The notes under the pieces: model-generated
Told to the model about the DNA's origin: nothing
What the model saw: the letters and a program-made list of their open reading frames with translations, nothing else
Database searches by the model: none
Shown: one piece after another, positions 27,955-37,585 of the stretch
How the letters are laid out: each line of letters begins with the position of its first letter
Numbering within the stretch: the first letter of the stretch is position 1
Source of the DNA: Actinomycetota bacterium
Lineage (GTDB): Bacteria; Actinomycetota; Acidimicrobiia; Acidimicrobiales; Ilumatobacteraceae
DNA length: 64,000 nt
Assembly (NCBI GenBank): GCA_009702045.1
Contig: WLIV01000015.1
Location: forward strand, 1 to 64,000
Reading direction: 5' to 3'
Position numbers and translations under genes: made by a program

Positions 27955-29363
27955 GTCGCGCGCAACCTTCGCTCCGAACGCCTCGTCTGCACTTCGTCCG
28001 GCAGGGACGCAATGTCCCCGCACCCCATCGAGATGCACACGTCGCCTTCGCGCAGTTCGCCCGCCAGGAACTCGACCAGCTCGGCCCGTTTCGGCATCCA
28101 CACCACGCGGGCACGCGGATGAGCGTCGAGCACGGCATTCACCAACAACTTGCCGGTGATCCCCGGAATCGGCGCGGTACCAGAGGCATAGATCTCGGTG
28201 AGCACGACGACATCGGCATCCACGAACGCAGAGTGGTAGTCGGGCCACATCGACACGATGCGGTTGAACCGGTTCGGCTGGAACACTGCGACCACACGGT
28301 TCCACCCGTCGCCGCTCTGGCGGGCCGCTGCCAGCACTGCGCCAATCTCGGACGGCAGGTGGGCGTAGTCGTCGACCAGCGTTGCCCCGCCGTCGACACC
28401 GCGCACGTCGAAACGGCGAGCGACTCCACCGAACTTGGCGAGCGCTGCGGCCGCAATCTCGAAGCTCACGCCGATGGTGACCGCCATGGCCAACGCACCG
28501 GTGGCATTGCGCACGTTGTGCACCCCGCGCAACGGCAGCGAGACCGATCCAAGTCGTTCGCCGCGATACAGCACCGAGAACGTGAACGAGCCTTCGCCGG
28601 CCATCACGTCGACCGCGCGGAAATCCGCCTCGGGTGAAGTGCCGTAGGTGATACATGAATGCCTGGCGGCGAGCGCCGCCGTGGTCGGGTCGTCGATACA
28701 CAGCACCTTGGGACCGTCGACCTGATCGAGGTACTGGTCGAAGCCCTCGACGATCGCCTCGAACGTGCCGTAGTGATCGAGGTGGTCGACCTCCACGTTG
28801 GTGAGGATCGTGCCGTAGAGCGGCAGCTGCAGGTGTGTGCCGTCGCTCTCGTCGGCTTCCACCACCAACCACTCGGCCCCGGTCCACTGGGCGCCGGTAC
28901 CCATATCGGTCACGTCACCGCCGATCACGAAGCTGGGACGAACGCCAGCCTCGGACAGCATCAGCATCAGCATCGAAGTCGTCGACGTCTTCCCGTGGGT
29001 GCCGGCGACCGCCAACGACTTCGCCCGCGCGCAAATCGCTGCCAGCATCCCCGAACGGTGCATCGACAACACGCCGACCTTGTCCGCTTCGTCACGCTCG
29101 ACATTACGAGCCGGTATGGCAGTACTCCACGTGATCGCGTCACGATCGTGCACCAGTTCACGCGAATGGCCAACGTGCACGTCGACACCCGCAGCGCGAA
29201 CCCGATCGAGCACACTGCGTTCGCGAATATCGCTACCGCTGACGTCGTGCCCCATTTCCGCCAGCACGATGGCGATCGCGCTCATACCCGGCCCGCCCAC
29301 GCCGACGACGTGCAGCCGACGCGGTTCGGTGAGGTCGATCGGCGGGTTGGGTGCGGTACTCAC
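27951..29363 (-). CDS. murC: UDP-N-acetylmuramate--L-alanine ligase
   Basis: Cytoplasmic ATP-dependent ligase adding the first residue, L-Ala, to UDP-MurNAc. It has an N-terminal UDP-binding Rossmann domain (HVVGVGGPGMSAIA), the ATP loop AGTHGKTSTTSM, then central VEADESDGTHLQL and C-terminal VFQPNRFNR. It has 470 residues. GTG start overlapping murG (GTGA), end overlapping murB (GTGA). Confidence 0.96.
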   Translation of the reverse strand: MSTAPNPPIDLTEPRRLHVVGVGGPGMSAIAIVLAEMGHDVSGSDIRERSVLDRVRAAGVDVHVGHSRELVHDRDAITWSTAIPARNVERDEADKVGVLSMHRSGMLAAICARAKSLAVAGTHGKTSTTSMLMLMLSEAGVRPSFVIGGDVTDMGTGAQWTGAEWLVVEADESDGTHLQLPLYGTILTNVEVDHLDHYGTFEAIVEGFDQYLDQVDGPKVLCIDDPTTAALAARHSCITYGTSPEADFRAVDVMAGEGSFTFSVLYRGERLGSVSLPLRGVHNVRNATGALAMAVTIGVSFEIAAAALAKFGGVARRFDVRGVDGGATLVDDYAHLPSEIGAVLAAARQSGDGWNRVVAVFQPNRFNRIVSMWPDYHSAFVDADVVVLTEIYASGTAPIPGITGKLLVNAVLDAHPRARVVWMPKRAELVEFLAGELREGDVCISMGCGDIASLPDEVQTRRSERRLRAT

Positions 29364-30484
29364 GAGCCCGCTCCGTTGGCAGCTCGCTCGATCGCGCCGA
29401 CCAAACGGCCACTGCGATGCACCGCCCCTGCATCGTGGGCCGCTCGGGCCACCATGTCGAGCTCGTGCGGCTGCGAAGCAAAGCGATCGATCTCCGCAAT
29501 CAAACGATCCACGGTGAACTCAGGCTGCTCGATCAGCACCGCTGCGCCGCGATCGCTGAGCACCTTGGCGTTGTCGAGCTGATGGTTCTCTGCGGCGCCA
29601 GGCCACGGTACGACGATCGCCGGAGCACCGACGGCGGCCAGCTCCGCAATGGTTCCTGCACCCGCACGGGTCACCATCAGGTCGGCAGCTGCATACAGCT
29701 GGACCATGCGCTGCTCGTACCCGATCACGCGGTACAGGATGCCCGATGCGCCATCACGAGCGGGCGCGGCAGCGGTGAGAAATCGATCACCCACTGCATG
29801 GAACACGGCCAGATCGGAGCGACCCGCCAGCCGTTCGACTGCAGCGGCCACCACTTCGTTGACCGCAGCCGCACCCAGCGAGCCGCACACCACGGCAACA
29901 ATGAATCGTTCGCGAGGCAGCGCCAGTTCGTCGCGAGCGCTGTCACGGGCGGCGGAGCGGTCGAGTGCCAGCAACTCGCTACGGATGGGCGCCCCGGTGA
30001 CTTCTGCGTGCGGCAGGGCCGACCCTTCGAACGCCACTGCGCAGACCGCAGCTCGCTTGGCGAGCAGTCGTGACACCAGGCCCGGCCGACGGTCGTAGGA
30101 CACCACGACGTAGGGAATACCGGCCCGACGGGCTGCCCACGTGGCGGGAAAGCTGCCGTATCCGCCGAGGTTGACCACGACCGCTGGTTGCAAGTCGCGC
30201 AGCAGTTGCGTCGCCTCCCGTAACGAACGAACCAGCTTGAACGGGAGCGACACATTGCGCCCCATCGCTCGCCGACCGAAACCGCGCTGCAACCCGACGA
30301 TGTCCAGGAACGTGTGCGGGAACCCGCTGGGTGGCACCAGCGTCGTCTCGACACCCCGTTGGGTGCCGACGTAGTGGATTGTCGCTCGTGCGTGGCCGGC
30401 GGTCACCAAGGACTCCGCCACTGCGAGTGCGGGAAGCACATGACCGGACGTCCCGCCGCCGGTGACGACGGCGAACGTGTTCAT
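29360..30484 (-). CDS. murG: Lipid II synthase MurG (GlcNAc transferase)
   Basis: Peripheral membrane glycosyltransferase (GT28) adding GlcNAc to lipid I. The N-terminal GGTSGHVLPALAVAESL is the lipid-I side loop; the UDP-GlcNAc site includes VTRAGAGTIAELAAVGAPAI and PGAAENHQLDNA. It has 374 residues. ATGA overlap with ftsW and GTGA overlap with murC. Confidence 0.96.
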   Translation of the reverse strand: MNTFAVVTGGGTSGHVLPALAVAESLVTAGHARATIHYVGTQRGVETTLVPPSGFPHTFLDIVGLQRGFGRRAMGRNVSLPFKLVRSLREATQLLRDLQPAVVVNLGGYGSFPATWAARRAGIPYVVVSYDRRPGLVSRLLAKRAAVCAVAFEGSALPHAEVTGAPIRSELLALDRSAARDSARDELALPRERFIVAVVCGSLGAAAVNEVVAAAVERLAGRSDLAVFHAVGDRFLTAAAPARDGASGILYRVIGYEQRMVQLYAAADLMVTRAGAGTIAELAAVGAPAIVVPWPGAAENHQLDNAKVLSDRGAAVLIEQPEFTVDRLIAEIDRFASQPHELDMVARAAHDAGAVHRSGRLVGAIERAANGAGS

Positions 30485-31680
30485 CGGACGTTGCGGGCGA
30501 CGTTGAGCAAGAACCCGCAGGCCGTGAGGGTGACGAACAGTGAGCTACCACCGGCAGAGAAGAACGGGAGCGTGAGCCCGGTGACCGGCATCAGACCGGT
30601 CACGCCACCGACGTTGATGATCGTCTGCACCACGAGCCAGCCAACGATGCCTCCGGCCAGCAGCGAGTGGAATCGGTCGTGTGTGGCCATCGCCACCTGG
30701 ATACCGGCGTAGGCGAGCACCATGAACCCGCCGAGTACTGCGACGACGCCGATCATCCCCAGTTCCTCGGCGATGACAGCGAAGATGAAGTCGGAGTGCG
30801 CGAGCGGCAGGAACTCGCCGAGCTTGTTGTCGCCGCGGCCCACACCAGAGCCCGTGAGCCCACCCTGCGCCATCGCGATCATCGCCTGGTACGTCTGGTA
30901 GCTCAGGTGGTCCTTGTGCGCAGCGATGTCCATGAATGCCGTGAACCGTGCCTGGCGGCGGGGACTGGACGACACGAACCACAGCGCCGCTGCTGCACCG
31001 AGTGTGGATGACGCCGCAACTAACGACAGTGGCGACCCAGCGATGAACAAGGTGGTGAACACGATCGCGGACATCACGATGGCCGACCCGAGATCGCCCT
31101 GAGCAAGACAGAGAGCGGCTCCCAACCCACCAATGATCAGCACCGGCGTCAGCGTGCGCGCCGGATCGTGCATCTCGTCGCGCCGCTTGGCCAACAGGTC
31201 GGCACACGCCATCAACACGACCAGCTTGAGGAACTCACTGGGCTGGAAGCTGAACGAACCGAGCGTGACCCACGATCTGGCACCGTTGACGCTCTCGCCG
31301 ATTCCCGGCATGAACGGCAGGAGCATCGCAGCACTGGAGATCACCATTGCGGGCTTGATCAGGCGGCGCCAGCGCCGCGTCGGCACCCGCATCGCACACC
31401 ACAGGCCGATACACCCGAGCGCAGCCCACAGCAGCTGCCGGTCGAACATGCGCCACGGTGAGTTGCCCTTGTGGAACTGGCTGATCGACGTCGCCGACAG
31501 CACCATCACCAGCCCGAGCATCGTGAACACGGTGATGACAACCGCCATCACGTAGAACGCCGTCGGCGGGGGTGACGCTGGATGGGCGACAGAGCGCTTC
31601 GTGGGATGGCGATGCATCGCCTCCGCACGAGCCAGCGCAGCACGGCGACGATCGCCGAGGAGTGCCGACGACGTACTCAT
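30481..31680 (-). CDS. ftsW: Septal peptidoglycan polymerase FtsW (SEDS)
   Basis: A multi-spanning SEDS glycosyltransferase that polymerises lipid II at the septum together with FtsI. About ten membrane segments are predicted over 399 residues, after a basic N-terminal tail of about 45 residues. SEDS signatures include NGARSWVTLGSFSFQPSEF and, near the end, VNVGGVTGLMPVTGLTLPF. It overlaps murD (ATGA) and murG (ATGA). Confidence 0.95.
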   Translation of the reverse strand: MSTSSALLGDRRRAALARAEAMHRHPTKRSVAHPASPPPTAFYVMAVVITVFTMLGLVMVLSATSISQFHKGNSPWRMFDRQLLWAALGCIGLWCAMRVPTRRWRRLIKPAMVISSAAMLLPFMPGIGESVNGARSWVTLGSFSFQPSEFLKLVVLMACADLLAKRRDEMHDPARTLTPVLIIGGLGAALCLAQGDLGSAIVMSAIVFTTLFIAGSPLSLVAASSTLGAAAALWFVSSSPRRQARFTAFMDIAAHKDHLSYQTYQAMIAMAQGGLTGSGVGRGDNKLGEFLPLAHSDFIFAVIAEELGMIGVVAVLGGFMVLAYAGIQVAMATHDRFHSLLAGGIVGWLVVQTIINVGGVTGLMPVTGLTLPFFSAGGSSLFVTLTACGFLLNVARNVR

Positions 31681-33035
31681 GATGCACCCACCTTTTCACG
31701 CAGTGACGCGACGAGTTGCTTGAAGTCATTTCCCCTCGCGGGGTAGCCGCCATCCGGGTACCAATCGAAACTGGCGCACGCCGGCGACAACAGCACGATG
31801 TCACCGGGCTGGGCCAACGCAGCGGCACGCTGGACAGCGTGGGCCATCGAGGGAGCCGTCTCCACTGGGCAGTACTCGGCGAAGGCGGCTGTGATCTCGG
31901 TGGCCGACTCGCCCAGCCCGATCACTGCCTTCACACGCGCGTGCTCGGTGGCCAGCGACGCGAGATCGAGACCCTTGTTGCGACCTCCGGCCAACAACAC
32001 GACGCGCTCGAAGCCGCGGAGCGCGGTGAGCGCAGCGTGAGGCGATGTCGCCTTGGAGTCGTTGAACCACTGCACGCCAGCGATCTCGCCCAATGGTTCG
32101 ATGCGGTGCGCTGGGTGCCGAAATGTCGCCAAGGCATCGGCCACATCGGCAACCGTTGCCAATCCGGTCTCCAACACCAACGCCGATGCGGCAAGCGCAT
32201 TGGTGATGTCGTGCGGCAACGCTCGCGTCATCCCGGCGATGGGAGCGATGGTGCCCATCGGGCCCACAAGGTTGCCGTCGGCGACGCGGTAGTCGGCGTT
32301 GGCCGCGGCGAATGTGCGCGTGACCCCGCCAGCGGCGCGGAGGTTACGCATCACCACGGCGTCGTCGGCGAACCCGATGGCGACATCGTTCGGACGACGG
32401 TTCGCCCATATCCGCGCTTTAGCTGCTTCGTACGCCTGCACCGACCGGTGCCAGTTCTGGTGGTCGGGGGCCAGGTTGAGCCACACCGAGGCCTCCGCAC
32501 GAAAGCTGTCCAACCAGTTCAGCCGGAAGCTGCTGCACTCGACGACGAACACATCGACATCGTCGTCGAGCGCGGCCACGAGTGGTACTTCGGTGTTCCC
32601 CACTGCAGCGGGTCGGTGGCCGGCCACCTCCAGCATGTGCGCCGCAAGCAACGTGGTGGTGGTCTTCCCGTCGGTACCCGTGATCGCCAGCATCGGTCGC
32701 GGCCCACCGAGGCGCTCTTGCTCCCACTCGTGGGCCAAGTCGATCTCCGTGCGGATCGGCGTACCACTGGTCAGCGCTGCGACGACCACGGGGTGTGTCT
32801 CAGGCACACCGGGTGCCGGGCACACGATGTCGCTCTCCGCCACCAACGCCGTCAGCGTCGCGACATCGGGGCATTCGACGAGCGTGGTTCCCAGACCGGC
32901 GGCGAGTGCCCGCTTGGCGTCGTCCGGCGCGTCGTCGGACACGAGTACGCGCCAACCACGACGCACTAGTCGCGAGGCCAGCGCATCGCCTGCGAGGGCG
33001 ATGCCGTGAATGAGCGCGGTACGGGTCACGGGCAC
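31677..33035 (-). CDS. murD: UDP-MurNAc-L-Ala--D-glutamate ligase
   Basis: Adds D-Glu to UDP-MurNAc-L-Ala in the cytoplasm. The ATP loop is ITGTDGKTTTTLL, the carbamylated-lysine region YEAAKARIW, and the C-terminal part contains FNDSKATSPHAALTAL and LLSPACASFDWY. It has 452 residues. The GTG at 33035 begins 4 bases after the mraY stop; a second GTG two codons in is an alternative. The end overlaps ftsW. Confidence 0.95.
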   Translation of the reverse strand: MPVTRTALIHGIALAGDALASRLVRRGWRVLVSDDAPDDAKRALAAGLGTTLVECPDVATLTALVAESDIVCPAPGVPETHPVVVAALTSGTPIRTEIDLAHEWEQERLGGPRPMLAITGTDGKTTTTLLAAHMLEVAGHRPAAVGNTEVPLVAALDDDVDVFVVECSSFRLNWLDSFRAEASVWLNLAPDHQNWHRSVQAYEAAKARIWANRRPNDVAIGFADDAVVMRNLRAAGGVTRTFAAANADYRVADGNLVGPMGTIAPIAGMTRALPHDITNALAASALVLETGLATVADVADALATFRHPAHRIEPLGEIAGVQWFNDSKATSPHAALTALRGFERVVLLAGGRNKGLDLASLATEHARVKAVIGLGESATEITAAFAEYCPVETAPSMAHAVQRAAALAQPGDIVLLSPACASFDWYPDGGYPARGNDFKQLVASLREKVGAS

Positions 33036-33039
33036 GGCC

Positions 33040-34092
33040 TCAGAGGTTGTCCGTCACGTGGGTGAAGTCGCCGATGAAGATGCCGATGGCCGCGGCGGTG
33101 CAGATCCCGGAGATGATCCAGAAGCGAATGATCACCGTAGTTTCGGGCCAGCCGATGAGCTCGAAGTGATGATGGATGGGCGACATACGGAACAACCGCT
33201 TCTTACGACCGGAGGCCTTGAACACACCCATCTGCACAGCGACCGAGCCGGCCTCCATGACGTTGATGCCGCAGATCAGGATGAGCAGCAACTGTGTGTC
33301 CGTAGTGAGTGCCAGCAGGGCAAGCGCGGTACCGATCGCCAGTGCGCCGACGTCGCCCATGAAGATACGCGCGGGTGCTGCGTTGAACCACAGGAACCCG
33401 GCGCAGGCGCCACCGAACGCGGCGGCGAACACGGCGAGGTCGAGCGGGTTGACGATGGCGCCGTAGACGTCGGGATTGCGGAATGACCAATAGGCGATGA
33501 TCGCGAATGCGACGAAGCCCATCATCGCCGAACCGCCGGCCAGGCCGTCGAGACCATCGGTGACGTTGACCGCGTTGCTCGTGCTCCACACGATCACACC
33601 GGCGAAGACCACGAACACCGGCCACGGAACGTGCCAGCCCGGGAACGACGCCCGGGTGAATGAGATCGTCTCCGCAACGCCGGTGGAGGCCACCAGCCAC
33701 CACGCCAGCAAGATGGACAGGCCGAGCGTGATGTAGCTCTTCTTCTTCCAGAAGATGCCCCGGTTGTGCGCCCTGCGCACCTTGATGAAATCGTCGAGGA
33801 ACCCCATCGCCGCCATCACCAGCACGCCCACCCACATGATCATCGCCTGGTCCGAAATCGCGATGCCCGGACGAAGATGAGCGACCAACCACCCGATGAG
33901 CGCCGCGAAGATGATCGCCAACCCGCCCATGGTGGGGGTGCCGGCCTTGCTCATGTGGTGCTCGGGACCGAGGTCTTCCTTTCCAAGGATCGGCTGACCC
34001 TTCCCACGGTCGCGGAAGAACGTGATCAGGTAACGAGTACCGATGAGCGCGACGATCATGCTGGTCGCTCCAGCGATCATGACGGCGATCAC
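33040..34092 (-). CDS. mraY: Phospho-MurNAc-pentapeptide transferase
   Basis: Ten-helix membrane enzyme making lipid I on undecaprenyl phosphate. Conserved blocks are KAGTPTMGGLAI, the Asp pair in FLDDFIKVRR, NAVNVTDGLDGLAGG, NAAPARIFMGDVGALAIG, and the HHH motif in SPIHHHFELIGWPE. It has 350 residues. The GTG start overlaps murE by four bases: there is no room for murF, which normally lies between murE and mraY. Confidence 0.97.
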   Translation of the reverse strand: MIAVMIAGATSMIVALIGTRYLITFFRDRGKGQPILGKEDLGPEHHMSKAGTPTMGGLAIIFAALIGWLVAHLRPGIAISDQAMIMWVGVLVMAAMGFLDDFIKVRRAHNRGIFWKKKSYITLGLSILLAWWLVASTGVAETISFTRASFPGWHVPWPVFVVFAGVIVWSTSNAVNVTDGLDGLAGGSAMMGFVAFAIIAYWSFRNPDVYGAIVNPLDLAVFAAAFGGACAGFLWFNAAPARIFMGDVGALAIGTALALLALTTDTQLLLILICGINVMEAGSVAVQMGVFKASGRKKRLFRMSPIHHHFELIGWPETTVIIRFWIISGICTAAAIGIFIGDFTHVTDNL

Positions 34093-35507
34093 TTCATGGC
34101 CTCCAGCAGTTCACGCGCCACGGAGCGATCGTCGAACGGCACCACAGTGCCACCGATGGTCTGTGTCGTCTCGTGACCCTTGCCAGCGATCACCACCACA
34201 TCGCCTGCGGTTGCCATGTTGAATGCCTGAGCGAAGGCGCTTCGTCGATCGGGGTCTGTCACAACTCGGGAACGGTAGTCGTCGGGTACCCCTGCGGACA
34301 CGGCATTGATGATCCCGAGTGGGTCCTCGGATCGCGGATTGTCGGAAGTGATCACCACGAGGTCGGCACACTCCGCCGCCACGGCACCCATCAGCGGCCG
34401 CTTCTCGCGGTCACGGTCACCGCCGCAGCCGAAGACTGCGATCAGCCGACCACTGCCGGCGGAGCGAGCCGCCACAAGGGCCGCACGCAGGCCGTCCGGA
34501 GTATGCGCGTAGTCCACGATCACATCAAAGGGTTGCCCGGCGCGGACCGCCTCGAACCGTCCGGGGACCGCCGATGCCTGCATCAATCCGGCAGCGATGG
34601 CCGCCGGAGCGATCCCCAATTCCGCGCACGCAGTCGCCGCTGCCAGGCTGTTCATCACATTGAAGTCGCCGCCGATGCGGACGCTGATGTGCTCCCCCCG
34701 CCACGTGTACGCGTGCGCCGTAGGGGTGATCTCCACATCGCTGACGTCTGCACGTGAGAACGTCACCATCGGGACTGACGCGACGTCGACCAGCAGACGT
34801 CCGTGCGTGTCGTCGAGGTTCGCCACGCCGCGGTCACTGAGACGCGGAGTGAACAGTTCGGCCTTCGCCGCGAAGTAGCGCTCCTCGGTGCCGTGGAGGT
34901 CGAGGTGGTCGCGGCCGAGGTTGGTGAAGACGGACACCGCGAAGCGACAACCGTTCACCCGGTGCAACGCAAGTCCGTGCGACGACACTTCCATCACGAC
35001 GGCCCGCATGCCCTGGGACACGAAGCCGGCCAACTGCTCCTGCAGATCGGGGGACTCGGGTGTCGTGTGCGGTCCGGTCAACGTACCGATCAGTCCGCAG
35101 CTCACACCGGAGTGCGCCACGACCGACGAGATCAGACTTGCAGTGGTGGTCTTACCGTTCGTGCCCGTCACACCAACGAGCACCAGCGATCGCGTCGGGT
35201 GGCCCCAGAACGCGGCAGCCATCAAGCCCATCGCCGCGCGGGTGTCGGGAACCACCACCTGGGCGACCTCGATCGCCAGTGGATGGTCGACCATGAGTGC
35301 AGTGGCGCCTGCTGCGACCGCCGCTGCTGCGAACGTATGCCCGTCCGATTGCAGTCCTCGCACGCAGCAGAACAAGGATCCCGCCGTCACCTTGCGCGAG
35401 TCGTACACCACACCGGTCACTGCGACGCTGGCGTCGCCGCGCACGTATGCGTCGGGGATCGCAGCATCGGCGAACAGTTCACCGAGCAGGTGTTCCATCA
35501 ACGTCAC
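34089..35507 (-). CDS. murE: UDP-MurNAc-L-Ala-D-Glu--meso-diaminopimelate ligase
   Basis: Adds the third stem residue. The ATP loop is VGVTGTNGKTTTASL, the carbamylated lysine lies in YFAAKAELF, and the MurE block VVMEVSSHGLALHRV is present. The DNPRSEDP motif indicates a meso-diaminopimelate-adding enzyme rather than lysine, as expected for actinobacteria. It has 472 residues with no fused extra domain. GTGA overlaps with ftsI and mraY; an ATG three codons inside (35498) is an alternative start. Confidence 0.95.
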   Translation of the reverse strand: MTLMEHLLGELFADAAIPDAYVRGDASVAVTGVVYDSRKVTAGSLFCCVRGLQSDGHTFAAAAVAAGATALMVDHPLAIEVAQVVVPDTRAAMGLMAAAFWGHPTRSLVLVGVTGTNGKTTTASLISSVVAHSGVSCGLIGTLTGPHTTPESPDLQEQLAGFVSQGMRAVVMEVSSHGLALHRVNGCRFAVSVFTNLGRDHLDLHGTEERYFAAKAELFTPRLSDRGVANLDDTHGRLLVDVASVPMVTFSRADVSDVEITPTAHAYTWRGEHISVRIGGDFNVMNSLAAATACAELGIAPAAIAAGLMQASAVPGRFEAVRAGQPFDVIVDYAHTPDGLRAALVAARSAGSGRLIAVFGCGGDRDREKRPLMGAVAAECADLVVITSDNPRSEDPLGIINAVSAGVPDDYRSRVVTDPDRRSAFAQAFNMATAGDVVVIAGKGHETTQTIGGTVVPFDDRSVARELLEAMK

Positions 35508-37585
35508 CCCGCCGTGCAGCCGGTGTCGCCAGGCGTAGGAACGATCTGCAGTTCGTGGATCGCCGACATGGCGACCTTCGTGAACAGCGGTGCCGCAGCC
35601 GTGCCGCCGAAGCGGTCGCGCGAAGTGGGGTCTGGCTCGTCGATGGTGACAAGAATCGTGACCCGAGGCGCCTGCGCCGGGAAGTAGCCGACGAACGTTG
35701 CACGGTACGACCGATTCCCGGCCGCACCGTAATCACCAGCGGACTGCAGCTTGTAGGCAGTACCGGTCTTGCCGGCGACGGAGATCCCCGGAATCTGAGC
35801 CCCGGTCCCCGTGCCGTTGCAGACCACGTCTTGCATCATCGAGGTCATCACCTTCGACGAGTTCACCTGCAGCACGCGATGGGTCTCCGACGGCGGTGTC
35901 TCGACAACCTTGCCGTCAGCGCCGATCGTGGCCTTCAGCAGTTTCGGCGCGATGTACACACCGCCGTTGGCGACGGTGTTCACCGCCGCCACCAGCTGCA
36001 GGGCGGTTGCCGAATAGCCGTAGCCGAAGCTGACGGTGGCCTTTTCCGTACCCTGCAGATCCTTGGCCTTCTTCATCTTGCCGGCGCTCTCGTCGGGAAA
36101 CCCGAGGCCGGTGGTCTTCCCGAATCCGAACGCCTGCATGTAGTCGTGGAGTCGCTGGGTGCCCACCTTCTCGGCGAGCGTCAACGTGCCGATGTTCGAG
36201 GAATGCACGATGATGTCGCGCACCGACATGTCTTCCGTCGGGTGCTGTTCAGCGTCCTGGATCGTGGTCTCCCACTTGGTGCCCTTGTCGAACACGATGC
36301 GATACGGCACCTGCACCGTCGAATCAGGTGAGGCGGTACCGGTGTCGATGACACTGGAGATACTGAACACCTTTGCCACCGAACCGGGTTCGAACGCTTC
36401 CACCGCCGCCAGGTTCGCTGGGGTGACGGCGACGACATCGTCCGTACCTCGTTTGACGTTGGCCACCGCGTAGATCTCGCCGGTAACAGTGTCCATCACT
36501 ACGACTGTGCCACCGGCCGCCTTCAAATCGCTGACGCGGGTTACCAACGCCTGCTCGACCTGAAACTGCAACGAGCGATCGACGGTGAGCACCAGGTCGT
36601 CGCCCGGTACTGCATCGGTGGTCGTGGCTTCCGATCCTGCGATCGAGTGACCGTTCTTGTCGTGTTCGCGAGTCCGCTCGCCGTCCAGACCGGTGAGCAA
36701 CGCGTTGTATTGCAGCTCGAGACCGGCGGTGCCCTTGCCGTCGACATCCGTACGGCCGAGCAGGCTGCGTCCGACGTCACCACTCGGCATGATGCGCTTG
36801 TCCTCGTGCACCGAGTCGATTCCGGGTAGCTGCAGCGCCAGCACCGAGTTGGCCAGTTGGTCGTCGATCTGACGGGCAACGTAGACGAAGCTCTTCGACT
36901 TGTCGCCGAACGCCTGCAGCAGCGCCTTCTGCCTGTCCACGGTGAGGTGCAGCATCGCCGCCAGCAGCGACACTTCGCCGGCCGGATCGTTCACCAGTTT
37001 CGGATTGGCGAAGATCGTGGTCGAGGGCACGCTGGTCGCCAACTCGCCGCCGTCACGAGCGAAGATCGTGCCTCGCTGCGCGTGCAGCACCGACTCTGTT
37101 GTGCGCTGCGCCTTACCTGCTGCCCTCAACGACTCAGAGCCGGTGGTCTGCAGGTAGGCGACGCGTCCAACGACCGCAGCGAACAGCAGCATCGCGACGA
37201 TGAACACCGCGACGAGGCGACGACGCGGGTCGCCCGCACGGAACGTGAGCGTGAAGCCGCCGGGCGGCTGCTTCCCACGCGCCGAGCGATGTGCGTGTGG
37301 CGGAGGCGGAGCCACGATGTCGCGCCCATGGCGCTGCGAACGGGCGACTGGCATATCGCGGCGGGCCTCACGCCCAGCTCCTCCACCCGGTGCGCGCGCA
37401 GGCGCAGGGCGCGACCGGGACGGCGCTACTGCACCCGAACGAGCACGCGGCGGCGCAGCACGGGTAGCCGCAGAACTCGTGCGGGTGCGGGCACCACTCC
37501 CGTGTGCAGACGAAGTCGACGTTGCGGCACGTTGGTGGGGGGTTCCGTGCGAGCGGCCGCGGGTTTGGCGCGGTTCCTTGCTCAC
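35504..37585 (-). CDS. ftsI: Septal transpeptidase FtsI (class B PBP) with basic tail
   Basis: Bitopic penicillin-binding protein cross-linking septal peptidoglycan with FtsW. The active site is complete: S402-VAK405 (SxxK), S462-S-N464 (SxN) and K606-T-G608. A membrane helix is at about 122-144, then the pedestal domain. The cytoplasmic N-terminus of about 120 residues is much longer than usual and very basic, rich in Arg, Ala, Pro and Ser. It has 693 residues. GTGA overlaps with ftsL and murE. Confidence 0.95.
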   Translation of the reverse strand: MSKEPRQTRGRSHGTPHQRAATSTSSAHGSGARTRTSSAATRAAPPRARSGAVAPSRSRPAPARAPGGGAGREARRDMPVARSQRHGRDIVAPPPPHAHRSARGKQPPGGFTLTFRAGDPRRRLVAVFIVAMLLFAAVVGRVAYLQTTGSESLRAAGKAQRTTESVLHAQRGTIFARDGGELATSVPSTTIFANPKLVNDPAGEVSLLAAMLHLTVDRQKALLQAFGDKSKSFVYVARQIDDQLANSVLALQLPGIDSVHEDKRIMPSGDVGRSLLGRTDVDGKGTAGLELQYNALLTGLDGERTREHDKNGHSIAGSEATTTDAVPGDDLVLTVDRSLQFQVEQALVTRVSDLKAAGGTVVVMDTVTGEIYAVANVKRGTDDVVAVTPANLAAVEAFEPGSVAKVFSISSVIDTGTASPDSTVQVPYRIVFDKGTKWETTIQDAEQHPTEDMSVRDIIVHSSNIGTLTLAEKVGTQRLHDYMQAFGFGKTTGLGFPDESAGKMKKAKDLQGTEKATVSFGYGYSATALQLVAAVNTVANGGVYIAPKLLKATIGADGKVVETPPSETHRVLQVNSSKVMTSMMQDVVCNGTGTGAQIPGISVAGKTGTAYKLQSAGDYGAAGNRSYRATFVGYFPAQAPRVTILVTIDEPDPTSRDRFGGTAAAPLFTKVAMSAIHELQIVPTPGDTGCTAG

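Noticed and set aside
27955-28887. A murB frame open for 311 codons further upstream, giving a 630-residue reading
   Set aside because: The extra part lies in murC on the same strand in another frame; MurB homology begins at GTG 27954, which overlaps the murC stop.
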